Assembly: GCF_030944405.1 (NCBI RefSeq)
Contig: NZ_CP132339.1
Location: 310,001 to 374,000, forward strand
DNA length: 64,000 bases
From: Janthinobacterium sp. J1-1
GTDB taxonomy: Bacteria > Pseudomonadota > Gammaproteobacteria > Burkholderiales > Burkholderiaceae_D
Direction of reading: 5' to 3'
The notes below the pieces were generated by a model. The model had not been told where the DNA came from, made no database searches, and saw only the letters and a program-made list of their open reading frames with translations. Positions 8,738-17,566 of this stretch are shown here, in pieces (within the stretch, counting starts at the first letter, position 1; every line of letters begins with the position of its first letter). The position numbers were made by a program, and so were the translations under genes.

Positions 8738-10429
8738 ATGAAGTTCATCTCCAACATCAACATCGGCAAACGCCTTGCGCTGGGCTTTGGCGCCATCAGC
8801 GCCATGCTGATCGTCATTTCCTTCCTGGGCCTGGCCATGCTGGGCAAAATCAACCAGGGCACCGACCATATCGTGAAGGACAGCATGCCGAAGATCGCGA
8901 TTGCCAATGCGCTGGCGGACCACGTCAACGATATCGCCATCGCCCTGCGCAACAATATGCTGACCACCGATCCGGCCGACCGGCAAAAACAAGTGGGCGC
9001 CGTGCTGGCCGCGCGCGAAGCGGCGGTGGCCGACATGGCCAGGCTCGAGCGCATCGCCAACCTGCCGCGCGAACGCGAGCTGCTGGCGCAGCTGCGCGCC
9101 GCCCACGTGCGCTATGCCGAAGGCCAGGACCATCTGCTCGACCTGGTGAAAACCAGCACCCTGGAAGAAGCGCGTACGTATATGTACGACCAGGTGCGCG
9201 CCATGCTCGACGCCTACAAGCGGCTGATCGCGCAAGAGATCGCCTTGCAAAGCGAGCAGGCCACGATGAACGCCGCCAGCGCGCACGACACCTATCTCAC
9301 CACGCGGCTGCTGCTGATCGCGCTGTCGGGCGTCGCCCTGCTGTGCGCCGCGCTGCTGTCGTACCTCATCACCCATTCCGTCACCAAGCCGGTGGCGCAG
9401 GCCTTGAAGGTGGCCCATACGGTGGCCGCTGGCGATCTCAGCAGCACCATCATCATCGAATCGCGCGATGAAATGGGCCAGCTGCTGCAAGCGCTCAAGA
9501 GCATGAACGACAGCCTGGCGCGCACGGTGGGCACGGTGCGCGCCGGCACCGACGCCATCGCGGCCGCCTCGGCCCAGGTGGCGGCCGGCAGCCAGGACCT
9601 GTCGTCGCGCACCGAGCATGAAGCCAGTTCGCTGGAAGAGACGGCCTCGTCGATGGAAGAGCTGACCGCGACCGTCAAGCAGAACGCCGACAACGCGCGC
9701 CAGGCCCATGTGCTGGCCGATACCGCCTCGGGCGCGGCCCAGCGCGGCGGCGCCATGATCACGCAGGTGGTCGCCACGATGGACCAGATCAGCCAGTCGT
9801 CGAGCAAGATCACCGACATCATCGGCGTGATCGACGGCATCGCGTTCCAGACCAATATCCTGGCCCTGAACGCGGCGGTGGAAGCGGCGCGCGCCGGCGA
9901 ACAGGGGCGCGGCTTCGCCGTGGTCGCCACCGAGGTGCGCAACCTGGCGCAACGGTCCAGCCAGGCGGCCAGGGAAATCAAGAATTTGATCGATGATTCG
10001 ACCAGTTCGGTGGCCAGCGGCAGCGCGCTGGTGCACCAGGCCGGCGCGTCCATGACCGACCTGGTCGACAGCGTGCGCCGCGTGACCGACATCATGGGCG
10101 AAATCACCTCGGCCAGCGCCGAACAGACGGCCGGCATCGAACTGATCAACCGCGCCATCAGCGACATGGACATCGACACCCAGGAAAACGCCGCCCTGGT
10201 CGAGGAATCGGCCGCCGCCGCCGCCGCCCTGCGCGAACAGGCCGCCACCCTGGCGCAGGTGGTCAGCGTATTCAAGCTGGGCGACCAGCCGGCCGTCGCC
10301 AAACCAGCAGACGCCGTAATCGTTACCGTGCCGCTGGCCAGGCCGGCGCCAGCGCCGGTGCCTGTAGCGGCTCCCGCCAAGAAGCAGCAGCAGGCGGAAC
10401 CGGCACTGTCGGAGTGGGAAGAGTTTTAA
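8738..10429 (+). CDS. methyl-accepting chemotaxis protein, Tsr/Tar topology
   Basis: A 563-residue chemoreceptor. The ATG at 8738 ([17 protein letters not shown]) is preferred over an upstream in-frame start because the first membrane helix begins right after it. TM1 lies at about residues 12-35, a periplasmic four-helix-bundle-type sensor fills about 36-187, TM2 is near 189-211, then a HAMP domain and the signalling hairpin with its tip near [20 protein letters not shown]. The protein ends in SEWEEF, a CheR/CheB-tethering pentapeptide of the NWETF kind after a flexible Pro/Ala linker, so it is probably a high-abundance, self-adapting receptor. The ligand cannot be read from the sequence. It is convergent with the AraC gene, with only 6 bases between them. 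Confidence 0.95.
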   Translation: MKFISNINIGKRLALGFGAISAMLIVISFLGLAMLGKINQGTDHIVKDSMPKIAIANALADHVNDIAIALRNNMLTTDPADRQKQVGAVLAAREAAVADMARLERIANLPRERELLAQLRAAHVRYAEGQDHLLDLVKTSTLEEARTYMYDQVRAMLDAYKRLIAQEIALQSEQATMNAASAHDTYLTTRLLLIALSGVALLCAALLSYLITHSVTKPVAQALKVAHTVAAGDLSSTIIIESRDEMGQLLQALKSMNDSLARTVGTVRAGTDAIAAASAQVAAGSQDLSSRTEHEASSLEETASSMEELTATVKQNADNARQAHVLADTASGAAQRGGAMITQVVATMDQISQSSSKITDIIGVIDGIAFQTNILALNAAVEAARAGEQGRGFAVVATEVRNLAQRSSQAAREIKNLIDDSTSSVASGSALVHQAGASMTDLVDSVRRVTDIMGEITSASAEQTAGIELINRAISDMDIDTQENAALVEESAAAAAALREQAATLAQVVSVFKLGDQPAVAKPADAVIVTVPLARPAPAPVPVAAPAKKQQQAEPALSEWEEF

Positions 10430-10435
10430 CGACGT

Positions 10436-11257
10436 CTAACCCTCGTCCGTTGGTGTCAATCCCACCGCAAAATACCGCCCCGGCGTAGTACCGAAGGTAC
10501 GCCGGAACAGGGCGATAAAGGCGCTGACATTGTCGTAGCCCAGATCAAACGCCACCGCCGTCACGGGCAAGCCGCCGGCCAGCAGTTCCAGCGATCGCAG
10601 CAGGCGCACGCGCTGGCGCCAGGCGGTCAGGCTCATGCCGGTTTCCACCGCAAAGCGGCGGCTCAGGGTGCGCGGCGCCAGGTTGGCCCAGACGGCCCAT
10701 TGCTCCAGCGTGCGCGGATCGGCCGGGTCGGCGATCAGGGCGTTGGCGATGCGCAGCAAACGCGCTTCGCGCGGCAGGCTCAGGCCCAGCGCGTCGACCG
10801 GCGCGGCGGCGATCTCATCCAATAACACTTGCGCCACTTGCGCGCGGGCGCGATCCAGTGGCGCCACCTCCCACTGCGCCGCGCGCAGCACCGCTTCGCG
10901 CAACAGCCCCGACACTTTGATCGCGCACGGCAGCTGCGGCAACTGCGCGCAACGCTCGGGCGCCACATACACGGCCCAGCCCGAAAACGGACCATGCGAC
11001 CGGGCCGCATGCGTGCACGAGGACGGTATCCAGACGGCATGCGTGGTGGGAATGGTCCAGGCGCCGGCGTCGGTACGCACCGTCAGCAAGCCCGAAAACA
11101 GGCCCAGCAGCTGCCCCGGCGGATGGCTGTGCGGCATCGACTCGCGCGGCGCGCTTTCCTTGCCCGTGACGGCGATCAGGGGCGGCTCGCCATCGGCCAT
11201 GGTCACGGCGTGATGCAGCTTGATTTCCAGCGGGGCGAGTGGGGTGGCAGTGGACAT
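10436..11257 (-). CDS. AraC-family transcriptional regulator with N-terminal cupin
   Basis: A 273-residue AraC/XylS-type regulator. The N-terminal half holds a cupin-like sensor part (MPHSHPPGQLLGLFSG, then TTHAVWIPSSCTH). The C-terminal ~100 residues hold the two helix-turn-helix motifs (LAPRTLSRRFAVETGMSL and VAFDLGYDNVSAFIALFRR), ending in the usual TPGRYF. The gene is divergent from the PPOX flavoprotein gene at 11350 with 92 bases between, so it may control that gene and itself; this is inferred from arrangement only. The inducer is unknown. Confidence 0.92.
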   Translation of the reverse strand: MSTATPLAPLEIKLHHAVTMADGEPPLIAVTGKESAPRESMPHSHPPGQLLGLFSGLLTVRTDAGAWTIPTTHAVWIPSSCTHAARSHGPFSGWAVYVAPERCAQLPQLPCAIKVSGLLREAVLRAAQWEVAPLDRARAQVAQVLLDEIAAAPVDALGLSLPREARLLRIANALIADPADPRTLEQWAVWANLAPRTLSRRFAVETGMSLTAWRQRVRLLRSLELLAGGLPVTAVAFDLGYDNVSAFIALFRRTFGTTPGRYFAVGLTPTDEG

Positions 11258-11349
11258 GGCGCGATCGGGCTATTGATTGGCATCCATAGCTTAGCAGCGC
11301 CATGGTTTGGGCGCTATGGTGGTGATCATCACCGCTTCCAGGATAAACC

Positions 11350-11961
11350 ATGACCAACGTGAATTTAAGTGAGCTGTACGCGCCGCCGTCCGACATGATC
11401 GTCAAGGCCGTGCTCGACCATCTGCTGCCGTTTCACCTGAGCTATCTGAAAGCGGCGACCTTCTTTTGCCTGGCCAGCGGCAGCGCCGACGGCCTCGACG
11501 CCTCGCCGCGCGGCGGCGCAGCGGGCTTCGTGCATGCGCTGGACAACAAGACGGTCGCCTTTGCGGACTGGCCCGGCAATAACCGCATCGCCTCGCTGAC
11601 CAACCTGCAGAGCGACGACCGCATCGGCATGCTGTTCCTGTTCCCCGGCCTGGAAATCTTCATGCGCATCAACGGCCATGCGGCGATGTCGATGCATCCC
11701 GAACTGCTGCGGGCGCTGGCCGAAGGCGCACGCCTGCCGAAGACCGCCATCGTGGTAAAGATCGATGAAGTACTGTTTCACTGTGGCAAAGCCATCAACC
11801 GGGCGAAACTATGGCACCCCGATTCGATGCTCGACCGCAAGAGCCTGCCGTCACCGGGCGAGATCGTGGCCGCCATCACGGGCGCGGACAGCGCCACGGC
11901 GCAGGCCATGAATGAGGGTTATTACACGGCAATCCGCGGCAAGCTGTACGAAGAACATTAA
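11350..11961 (+). CDS. FMN-dependent PPOX-type flavoprotein (MSMEG_1061-like)
   Basis: A 203-residue protein of the pyridoxamine-5'-phosphate-oxidase-like split-barrel family. Subfamily landmarks are LDASPRGGAAGFVHALD, DWPGNNRIASLTNL, VGLLFLFPG-like GMLFLFPGLE, and FHCGKAINRAKLW. Proteins of this group bind FMN or F420 and are thought to reduce or oxidise small molecules; no substrate can be named here. It has no signal peptide. It is divergent from an AraC regulator (10436-11257), which is the likely controller. Confidence 0.8.
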   Translation: MTNVNLSELYAPPSDMIVKAVLDHLLPFHLSYLKAATFFCLASGSADGLDASPRGGAAGFVHALDNKTVAFADWPGNNRIASLTNLQSDDRIGMLFLFPGLEIFMRINGHAAMSMHPELLRALAEGARLPKTAIVVKIDEVLFHCGKAINRAKLWHPDSMLDRKSLPSPGEIVAAITGADSATAQAMNEGYYTAIRGKLYEEH

Positions 11962-11987
11962 CAAGCGATTAATCAACGCGCGGTACC

Positions 11988-12686
11988 ATGGCAGCTTCCA
12001 GCCGATTTCGAAAGCCTGCCTTGCATATACTACTGGTTGAAGACGACAGCATGCTGGCCGACGCGGTCTGCGATGGCGCGCGGCAAAATGGCTGGACCAT
12101 CGACCATGCCTCCGACGCGGCAGCGGCACGGCTGCGCTTGCTGGACGGCGCGTATTCGGTGATGTTGCTCGACCTGGGCCTGCCGCGCGAATCAGGCCTG
12201 AGCCTGCTCAAGACCATGCGCGCCCGCTACGACGTGACGCCGGTGCTGATCCTGACGGCGCGCGGCCAGCTCAGCGAGCGTATCGCGGGGCTCGACGCCG
12301 GCGCCGACGACTACCTGGTCAAGCCCTTCCAGTTCGATGAACTGTGGGCCCGCGTGCGGGCGGTGATACGGCGCAGCCAGGGGCGGGTGATACCGCTGCT
12401 GACCTGCGGCGAGGTCCAGCTCGACCTCGGCAAGCGGGTCGTCACCCGTGCCGGCGTGCGGGTCGCGCTCAGTGCCCATGAGTACCGTACCCTGCTGGCG
12501 TTGCTGGAGCGGCCCGGCCATATCGTCACGCGCGATTACCTGCACGAAATGGTGTATGGCGGCGCCAGCGCGATCGAGAGCAATACCATCGCGGTGTTCA
12601 TCCACCAGCTGCGGCGCAAGCTGGGCGACAACATCATCACCACCGTCCACGGCCAGGGCTACATGATAGACGGCGGCGACGCATGA
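11988..12686 (+). CDS. OmpR-family response regulator (QseB/PmrA-like)
   Basis: A 232-residue two-component response regulator. The receiver domain has the acidic pair Asp19-Asp20, the phosphoacceptor Asp62 (LLDLGLP), a Thr in LTARG and the conserved Lys in YLVKPF. The C-terminal winged helix (LSAHEYRTLLALLERPG, SNTIAVFIHQLRRKLG, TVHGQGYMI) is of OmpR type. The ATG at 11988 adds a polar N-terminal tail; a later start closer to HILLVEDD is possible. The stop overlaps the start of the sensor kinase (ATGA), so the two are co-translated. Confidence 0.94.
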   Translation: MAASSRFRKPALHILLVEDDSMLADAVCDGARQNGWTIDHASDAAAARLRLLDGAYSVMLLDLGLPRESGLSLLKTMRARYDVTPVLILTARGQLSERIAGLDAGADDYLVKPFQFDELWARVRAVIRRSQGRVIPLLTCGEVQLDLGKRVVTRAGVRVALSAHEYRTLLALLERPGHIVTRDYLHEMVYGGASAIESNTIAVFIHQLRRKLGDNIITTVHGQGYMIDGGDA

Positions 12687-14044
12687 AGTCGCTGCGCGGA
12701 CGCATGCTGCTGGTGATCGGCAGTTGTATCGCCTTCTGTTGGGTGCTGGTGCTGGTGCTGGCTGTCAGCTATACCGCGCGCGGTGAAGGCTTTGCCTGGG
12801 ACAATGATCTGCGCAATATCGGCAACCGGATATTGAACTCCATGCCACCCGGCCTCAGCACGCTCGACGCCGCAAAGCCGGTCGTGTTCCCGCCCGACGA
12901 CAAGCCATCGTACGACAGCGATACCAGCTTCCAGGTGTGGAGCAACCGCACGCGCCAGGTGGTGCGCGCGCCGGACGCGCCGCTGACGCCATTGCGGCCG
13001 GACTTCATCGACGGCTTCAGCACCACGCTGATCGATGGCAAGCAGTGGCGCGTGTATTCGGTGGCCGACAGCAGCGGCACCATCCATGCGCAGGTGGGCA
13101 ATCTGCGAAGCAGCATCGACGCCGAAATCAGGCTCAAGGTGCTGACCGTGCTCGGCGTCAGCACCCTGTTATTGCTGATGGGCGGCGCGCTGATGGCCTG
13201 GGCCGTGCGGCGTGCGCTGAACCCGGTCATCGGCATCGGCGCGGCCTTGCGCAGCAGGGAAAAATTCGACCTCACGCCGCTGCCGCTGGCCCAACTGCCG
13301 ACGGAACTGCATCCGCTGGTGGTCTCGTTCAACCATCTGCTGGACCAGGTGGGGCAGGCGGTGCAAAGCGAGCGGCGCTTCATCGACGACGCCGCCCACG
13401 AATTGCGCACGCCGCTGTCGGCGCTGCAGGCCCAGGCGCAAGTCGCATTGAAAGCCGCCACGCTGGCCGAGAAAGACGCGGCGCTGGCCAAGCTGCTGGC
13501 GGTGGCCCAGCGCAGCACCCGGCTGTCCGAGCAGCTGCTCGACCTGGCGCGGCTCGACGCCGGTACCCACCTGGCGCACGCGGCGCTGGCCGACCTCAGT
13601 GAACTGGCGGTGCACGTGGTGCGCGAATTCGACGTGGTTGCCGAGCAGCGGCGGCGCACCCTGGTCATCGCCGCCACGCCATGCCAGATCGCCTGCGATA
13701 TCGACGAGATCGGCATCCTGCTGCGCAACCTGATCGACAATGCGCTGCGTTTCGCGCCGCCCGGCGGCCGCGTGCGCATCGCCTGCGGCCATGCCGAAAA
13801 CCAGGTCTACCTGGAAGTGGCCGACGACGGCCCCGGCGTGCCGGAAGCCGAACGCGAACGTATCTTCCAGCGCTTTCACCGCCTTGCCGAAGGCAACAAC
13901 GGGCGTGGCAGCGACATCGGCCTGTCGCTGGTGGCCGCCATCGCGCGGCTGCACCGGGCCGGCATCGTTACCGGTACCGGCCTCGATGGCCGCGGCTTTT
14001 GCGTGCGCATCCTGTTTCCGGCACCTTGGAGCCTATCCCGGTAG
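12683..14044 (+). CDS. two-component sensor histidine kinase (QseC-like)
   Basis: A 453-residue membrane kinase partnered with the response regulator it overlaps. TM1 is at about residues 8-30 and TM2 at about 152-175, with a ~120-residue periplasmic sensor between. The HisKA H-box FIDDAAHELRTPLSAL puts the phosphorylated His at residue 239. The ATPase part has the N-box (LIDNALRFAPPGG) and G1 box (VADDGPGVPE). The G2 box reads GSDIGLSLV, with Asp where GxGLGL kinases have Gly, so ATP handling may be altered. The final residues (PWSLSR) are encoded by one arm of an inverted repeat (14029-14113), which also supplies the stop codon. Confidence 0.92.
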   Translation: MKSLRGRMLLVIGSCIAFCWVLVLVLAVSYTARGEGFAWDNDLRNIGNRILNSMPPGLSTLDAAKPVVFPPDDKPSYDSDTSFQVWSNRTRQVVRAPDAPLTPLRPDFIDGFSTTLIDGKQWRVYSVADSSGTIHAQVGNLRSSIDAEIRLKVLTVLGVSTLLLLMGGALMAWAVRRALNPVIGIGAALRSREKFDLTPLPLAQLPTELHPLVVSFNHLLDQVGQAVQSERRFIDDAAHELRTPLSALQAQAQVALKAATLAEKDAALAKLLAVAQRSTRLSEQLLDLARLDAGTHLAHAALADLSELAVHVVREFDVVAEQRRRTLVIAATPCQIACDIDEIGILLRNLIDNALRFAPPGGRVRIACGHAENQVYLEVADDGPGVPEAERERIFQRFHRLAEGNNGRGSDIGLSLVAAIARLHRAGIVTGTGLDGRGFCVRILFPAPWSLSR

Positions 14045-14113
14045 ATGAATACGCCCCCTGCTGGCGCCCTTGATGAGCTGCAAGCAGCAGACGCTCACTA
14101 CTGGGATAGGCTC
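14029..14113. repeat. 85-bp element with 16-bp terminal inverted repeats
   Basis: GAGCCTATCCCGGTAG (14029-14044) is matched at 14098-14113 by its reverse complement with one mismatch (CTACTGGGATAGGCTC). The 53-base interior holds a smaller CTGCT/AGCAG self-complementary part. The left arm encodes the last codons and stop of the kinase gene. The right arm abuts the stop codon of the convergent mipA-like gene. It has no T-tract, so it is not a standard terminator. It looks like a small palindromic mobile element of the REP or MITE kind, or a bidirectional mRNA 3'-end hairpin. Its copy number in the genome is unknown. Confidence 0.55.
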
Positions 14114-14902
14114 TTAGAAGCTGTACAGGTAACCGGCCTTGACGCTGCCTTGGTTCGACCGGTCGACCAGCGGGCTGTCCTTGATGGCGCCGCCCAGCTT
14201 GGTGGCGCTGAGGTCGACAAACACATTGTGGCGCGGCGCCACGGCGTAGCCCATGCGCAAGCCCAGTTCGACATTGCTGGCGGCGTCGCCCGTGTAGGCG
14301 GCACGGCCGGCGCGTACTTCGGCGGCGCGCACGCCATAGTAGTAATCGACAAATTTCTTGTCCTGCCAGTTGGCCGCCACCCGCGGCGTGAGGGTCAGGG
14401 CGCCCACCTGAAAATCGCGGTTCAGTTCCAGCTTGACGCGCTTGCCTTCGGCGTCGCCGGTGGCGGCCAGCGCTTCGGCAGAGGCATTGACCACGCCGCC
14501 GCGCCACAGCACGGCGCCGCCCAGCCACACGCCGCCCTTGCGCTCGGCCATGCCTGCCAGGTAAGGCGAATCCTTGGCTTCATGGCCATCGTTGGCATAG
14601 CGCGCGCGCAGGCGGAACGACAGCGGCCCGCTTGACGGCAGCTTGGCGTCGAGGGTGGTACCGAAAAAGCTGATGTAGCGATTTTCGAACAGCAACAGCG
14701 GCAGGGCCTGGACGTCGTTGTCGTAGTCGCGGTAGGCCTTGCGGTCCAGTCCCACGGCCAGGCCCAGGCCCCATTGCGATGGCGCCGGCGAGGCTTCCTT
14801 GGCGGCCAGTTCCGGCGCCAGCACCTGCGCTTGCGCGGCCGGCAACGCCACCGCCAGGATGGCGGCGAACAACAGGGAAAATACGGTGTGTGGATGCGTC
14901 AT
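14114..14902 (-). CDS. MipA/OmpV family outer-membrane protein
   Basis: A 262-residue protein from the ATG at 14902, which begins a clear signal peptide (MTHPHTVFSLLFAAILAVA, cleavage after AQA). The mature part begins with QWGLGLAVGLDRKAYRDYD and LLLFENRYISFFG, typical of MipA/OmpV proteins, and alternates polar and aromatic residues in predicted beta strands up to a terminal Phe (GYLYSF), the usual outer-membrane barrel signature. MipA is a scaffold for murein enzymes in E. coli, but many members are only known as porin-like or metal/antibiotic-linked proteins. It is convergent with the two-component pair, which may regulate it; that link is inferred from position. Confidence 0.88.
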   Translation of the reverse strand: MTHPHTVFSLLFAAILAVALPAAQAQVLAPELAAKEASPAPSQWGLGLAVGLDRKAYRDYDNDVQALPLLLFENRYISFFGTTLDAKLPSSGPLSFRLRARYANDGHEAKDSPYLAGMAERKGGVWLGGAVLWRGGVVNASAEALAATGDAEGKRVKLELNRDFQVGALTLTPRVAANWQDKKFVDYYYGVRAAEVRAGRAAYTGDAASNVELGLRMGYAVAPRHNVFVDLSATKLGGAIKDSPLVDRSNQGSVKAGYLYSF

Positions 14903-15003
14903 GCGGTGGATCTCTTTCAGGCGGTTGAAACAGAGGCACAGCATGCCTGCGGGCGATTAATAATTTATTAGGGTCCGCCATGACCGCGACGGCGATGACG
15001 GCA

Positions 15004-15303
15004 TCACCCCAGCCAGTGGCGCAGCAGGCCCGTCGCCGCCACCCCGATCATCACGGTGGGCAGCAGCGAAAAACGCATGGCCGCCAGCACCGTGACGGCC
15101 AGCGCCAGCAGGTTGGCCGGCTGTTCCGACACAAACGCCGGCGCGATCACCGAGATCAGCACGCAGCCGGGCACATTGTCCATCACGGCCAGGGTGCGGG
15201 CACTGAGCTGGCGGTTGCGCAGCAGCAGATAGCCGAGGATGCGCGTCAGATAAGTGGTCGAGGCCATCAGCACGATCACCAGCAGGGTCGGCAGGTCAAT
15301 CAT
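15004..15303 (-). CDS. azlD: AzlD-family branched-chain amino acid export subunit
   Basis: A 99-residue protein with about three membrane helices, of the AzlD family. It pairs with AzlC in exporters of branched-chain amino acids and their analogues (as BrnFE in Corynebacterium). The start ATG at 15303 overlaps the azlC stop by 8 bases, so translation is coupled; the open frame extends further upstream but those residues are not of membrane character. YLTRILGYLLLR near the N-terminus and the final RHWLG fit the family. Confidence 0.9.
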   Translation of the reverse strand: MIDLPTLLVIVLMASTTYLTRILGYLLLRNRQLSARTLAVMDNVPGCVLISVIAPAFVSEQPANLLALAVTVLAAMRFSLLPTVMIGVAATGLLRHWLG

Positions 15304-16036
15304 GGCGGCCTGCCCAGTACACGGCGGCGACCAGGCCCGCCAGCGCGCCGATCGCCACATGCCAGGCGCCCGGCAGCAGCAGATAGGCCGACGCCACCAG
15401 GCTGACCAGCCACGGCCGGCTGGCGCGCACACCCTTCCACATGCCCTTCAGCAGCACCAGGAAGACGGCCGTAAACGCCATGTCGAAGCCGAACCGCTCC
15501 ATGTCGCCGATGGCCGGCCCCAGTGCCGCGCCGGTGGCCGTAAACACCACCCAGCTGGCATACAGGCCGGCCGCTACGCCCAGGTAGTAGGGCATGCTGA
15601 TGCGTCCGCGTGCGCGCGCGTCCGCCAGCGCCAGGGCCCAGGTTTCGTCGCACATCAGGAACAGGGCCGGCAAGGCTTGCCGGCGCCGCAGATGCCGCAG
15701 GTAGGGCACCAGCGCGGCGCCCATCAGGATGTGGCGGCAGTTGATCAACAACGACATGCCGACGATCAGCAGCAGATGCGGCGGCGAGGTCCACAGGCGC
15801 ACCGCCGCGAACTCCGAACCGCCGGCAAAGTTCAGCCCCGTCATCAGGGCCAGCTCCGCCACGCTCAAGCCTTTTTGCGCGGCCTGCGCCCCGAGCACCA
15901 GCGCAAACGGCACAAAGCCCAGCATCACGGGCAGCGAGGCGCGCAAGCCGCGCAGCGCTTCGCGCCATTTTCCGGACGGCAGGACGACCGGATGCGTAGA
16001 AGAAGAAGAAGAAGGGGTGGAGGGCAGGCTGTGCAT
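15296..16036 (-). CDS. azlC: AzlC-family branched-chain amino acid permease
   Basis: A 246-residue multi-pass membrane protein. The start at 16036 is chosen for the AAGGAA site just upstream; an alternative start 23 codons earlier lacks one. Family landmarks are MLGFVPFALVLG, the FAGGSEFAAVRLW segment and INCRHILMGAAL. An N-terminal Ser-rich tail (SSSSST) precedes the first helix. With AzlD it would export branched-chain amino acids. The divergent Lrp-type gene at 16159 is the expected regulator, as with azlB and lrp-brnFE in other bacteria. Confidence 0.92.
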   Translation of the reverse strand: MHSLPSTPSSSSSTHPVVLPSGKWREALRGLRASLPVMLGFVPFALVLGAQAAQKGLSVAELALMTGLNFAGGSEFAAVRLWTSPPHLLLIVGMSLLINCRHILMGAALVPYLRHLRRRQALPALFLMCDETWALALADARARGRISMPYYLGVAAGLYASWVVFTATGAALGPAIGDMERFGFDMAFTAVFLVLLKGMWKGVRASRPWLVSLVASAYLLLPGAWHVAIGALAGLVAAVYWAGRHD

Positions 16037-16158
16037 GGGTTTCCTTTCCCCATTATTTTCTGCCAAAGCGCGTGAAATCGGATTGCGTTGTTGCCATGCA
16101 TACATAAGAAATTGGCTTTAGAATCGACGTTTCGACCAATTGCTGGAATTGAACACCA

Positions 16159-16617
16159 ATGAAGCTGGACGCCATCGACCGCCGCATCCTGAACGCCCTG
16201 CAACGCGACGGCCGCATGCAGAATATCGACCTGGCGAAAGAAGTGGGGCTGTCGCCCTCGCCCTGCTTGCGCCGCGTGCGCCTGCTGGAAGAGGCCGGCG
16301 TCATCGAACGCTATGTGGCGGTGGTCAATCCGGCCAAGGTGGGCCGCGGCTTCACGGTCTTCGCCCGCATCTGGCTGACCGGCCAGGATACGGAAACCGT
16401 GCGCCATTTCAACGCCGCCATACGCCAGTTGCCGGAAGTGGTGGAATGCCACCTGATGGCCGGCGACTGCGATTTCCTGCTGCGCGTGGTGGCCGCCGAC
16501 CTGGACGGCTATTACCAGTTCCAGATCAAGCACCTGACCAGCATCAAGGGCGTGCAAAGCGTCAAGACGGAGATTCCGATGCAGAACATCAAGCTGACGT
16601 CGGAAATTCCCGTGTAG
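16159..16617 (+). CDS. Lrp/AsnC-family regulator, divergent from azlCD
   Basis: A 152-residue Lrp-type regulator with an N-terminal winged helix (LDAIDRRILNALQRDGR, VGLSPSPCLRRVRLLEEAG) and a C-terminal RAM ligand-binding domain (EVVECHLMAGDCDFLLRV). It is transcribed away from azlC over a 122-base region that contains the arms AATTGG and CCAATT 20 bases apart (16110-16141), a possible operator. By analogy with known Lrp-brnFE pairs it should activate export when branched-chain amino acids or Met accumulate. Its stop is only 3 bases from the convergent AraC gene. Confidence 0.93.
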   Translation: MKLDAIDRRILNALQRDGRMQNIDLAKEVGLSPSPCLRRVRLLEEAGVIERYVAVVNPAKVGRGFTVFARIWLTGQDTETVRHFNAAIRQLPEVVECHLMAGDCDFLLRVVAADLDGYYQFQIKHLTSIKGVQSVKTEIPMQNIKLTSEIPV

Positions 16618-16620
16618 ATG

Positions 16621-17469
16621 TCAGAGCCAGATGCGGTAGATCCAGTAGCTTTCATCGTCCGATGCCAGCAGCCGCAGGAATCTGCCGGGGCTGTGGCCGG
16701 TGATGGCGCGCACGTCGCGGCTCAGGTGGGCCTGGTCCGCATAGCCGCCCTGCGCGGCCACGTCCGCCAGGTTCGCCGGGCCGGCCCGGGCGTTGTCGCG
16801 CGCCTCGAAAAATGACTGCTCGGCACGCCGCAGCCGCAGCAGGCTGCGCAGCGATTGCCCCGCGCGCGCCTTGATGCGGCGTTCGAGATTGCGCACGCCG
16901 CGGCCGAATACCGTATCGGCCGCCTGCCACGCCAGGTGGCGCACCCAGTCGCCCGCCAGCGCGGACGGCCCCTTGGGCCGCGCCGCCTGCCATAACGGCG
17001 TCAGGAACTGTTCCAGCAACGCCAGCCGCGCGGCGTCGTCAGGCGCAGCCAGGATCGCCTCGGACAGGGCCTGCCATTCGGCGCCCAGCACCTCGTCCAG
17101 CGCCGCCCAGCGGTCCACGCAGGACGCCATGTCGATGCCGCTGATCGCCTGCAGCGCCTGCGGATAGAACATCACCATGAACAAGCGCACGGGACCGGGA
17201 TTCCAGCTGGTGGTGGGCCCCGTCTGCGGGCCGGCAAACACGGCGCGCACCGGCGTGGGAGGTGCCGGCAAACCGGCCGGCACCACCAGTTCCCCCTCGC
17301 CCTCGATGAACCAGGCGATGGTGCACAGCGGCGTGGCCGGCGAGTGGTTGAAACGATCGCGCGGATCCGTCAGTGGCGCCTCGACCGTGCTGCGCGTGAG
17401 CAGCGCCCGCACGCAGGAAGCCAGTGCCTGGGGCGGGGCGATCAGACGCGTGGCGGCGGGATTGGGCAT
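16621..17469 (-). CDS. AraC-family transcriptional regulator
   Basis: A 282-residue regulator whose C-terminal part has the AraC fold (LRSLLRLRRAEQSFF, then GGYADQAHLSRDVRAITGHSPGRF). The N-terminal half resembles the sensor region seen in regulators with a DUF6597-like domain (FNHSPATPLCTIAWFIEGE). It lies divergent to the cytochrome P450 gene at 17567 with 97 bases between, which suggests it controls that gene. The ligand is unknown. Confidence 0.88.
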   Translation of the reverse strand: MPNPAATRLIAPPQALASCVRALLTRSTVEAPLTDPRDRFNHSPATPLCTIAWFIEGEGELVVPAGLPAPPTPVRAVFAGPQTGPTTSWNPGPVRLFMVMFYPQALQAISGIDMASCVDRWAALDEVLGAEWQALSEAILAAPDDAARLALLEQFLTPLWQAARPKGPSALAGDWVRHLAWQAADTVFGRGVRNLERRIKARAGQSLRSLLRLRRAEQSFFEARDNARAGPANLADVAAQGGYADQAHLSRDVRAITGHSPGRFLRLLASDDESYWIYRIWL

Positions 17470-17566
17470 GGCGAAATTCTAACCCGGCGGCCGCTTGTCG
17501 CAAACGTTCAAGACGATGATGTCTCGCGGCGGCAGAGTAACGCCATGTCCATTACCGGAGCACACC

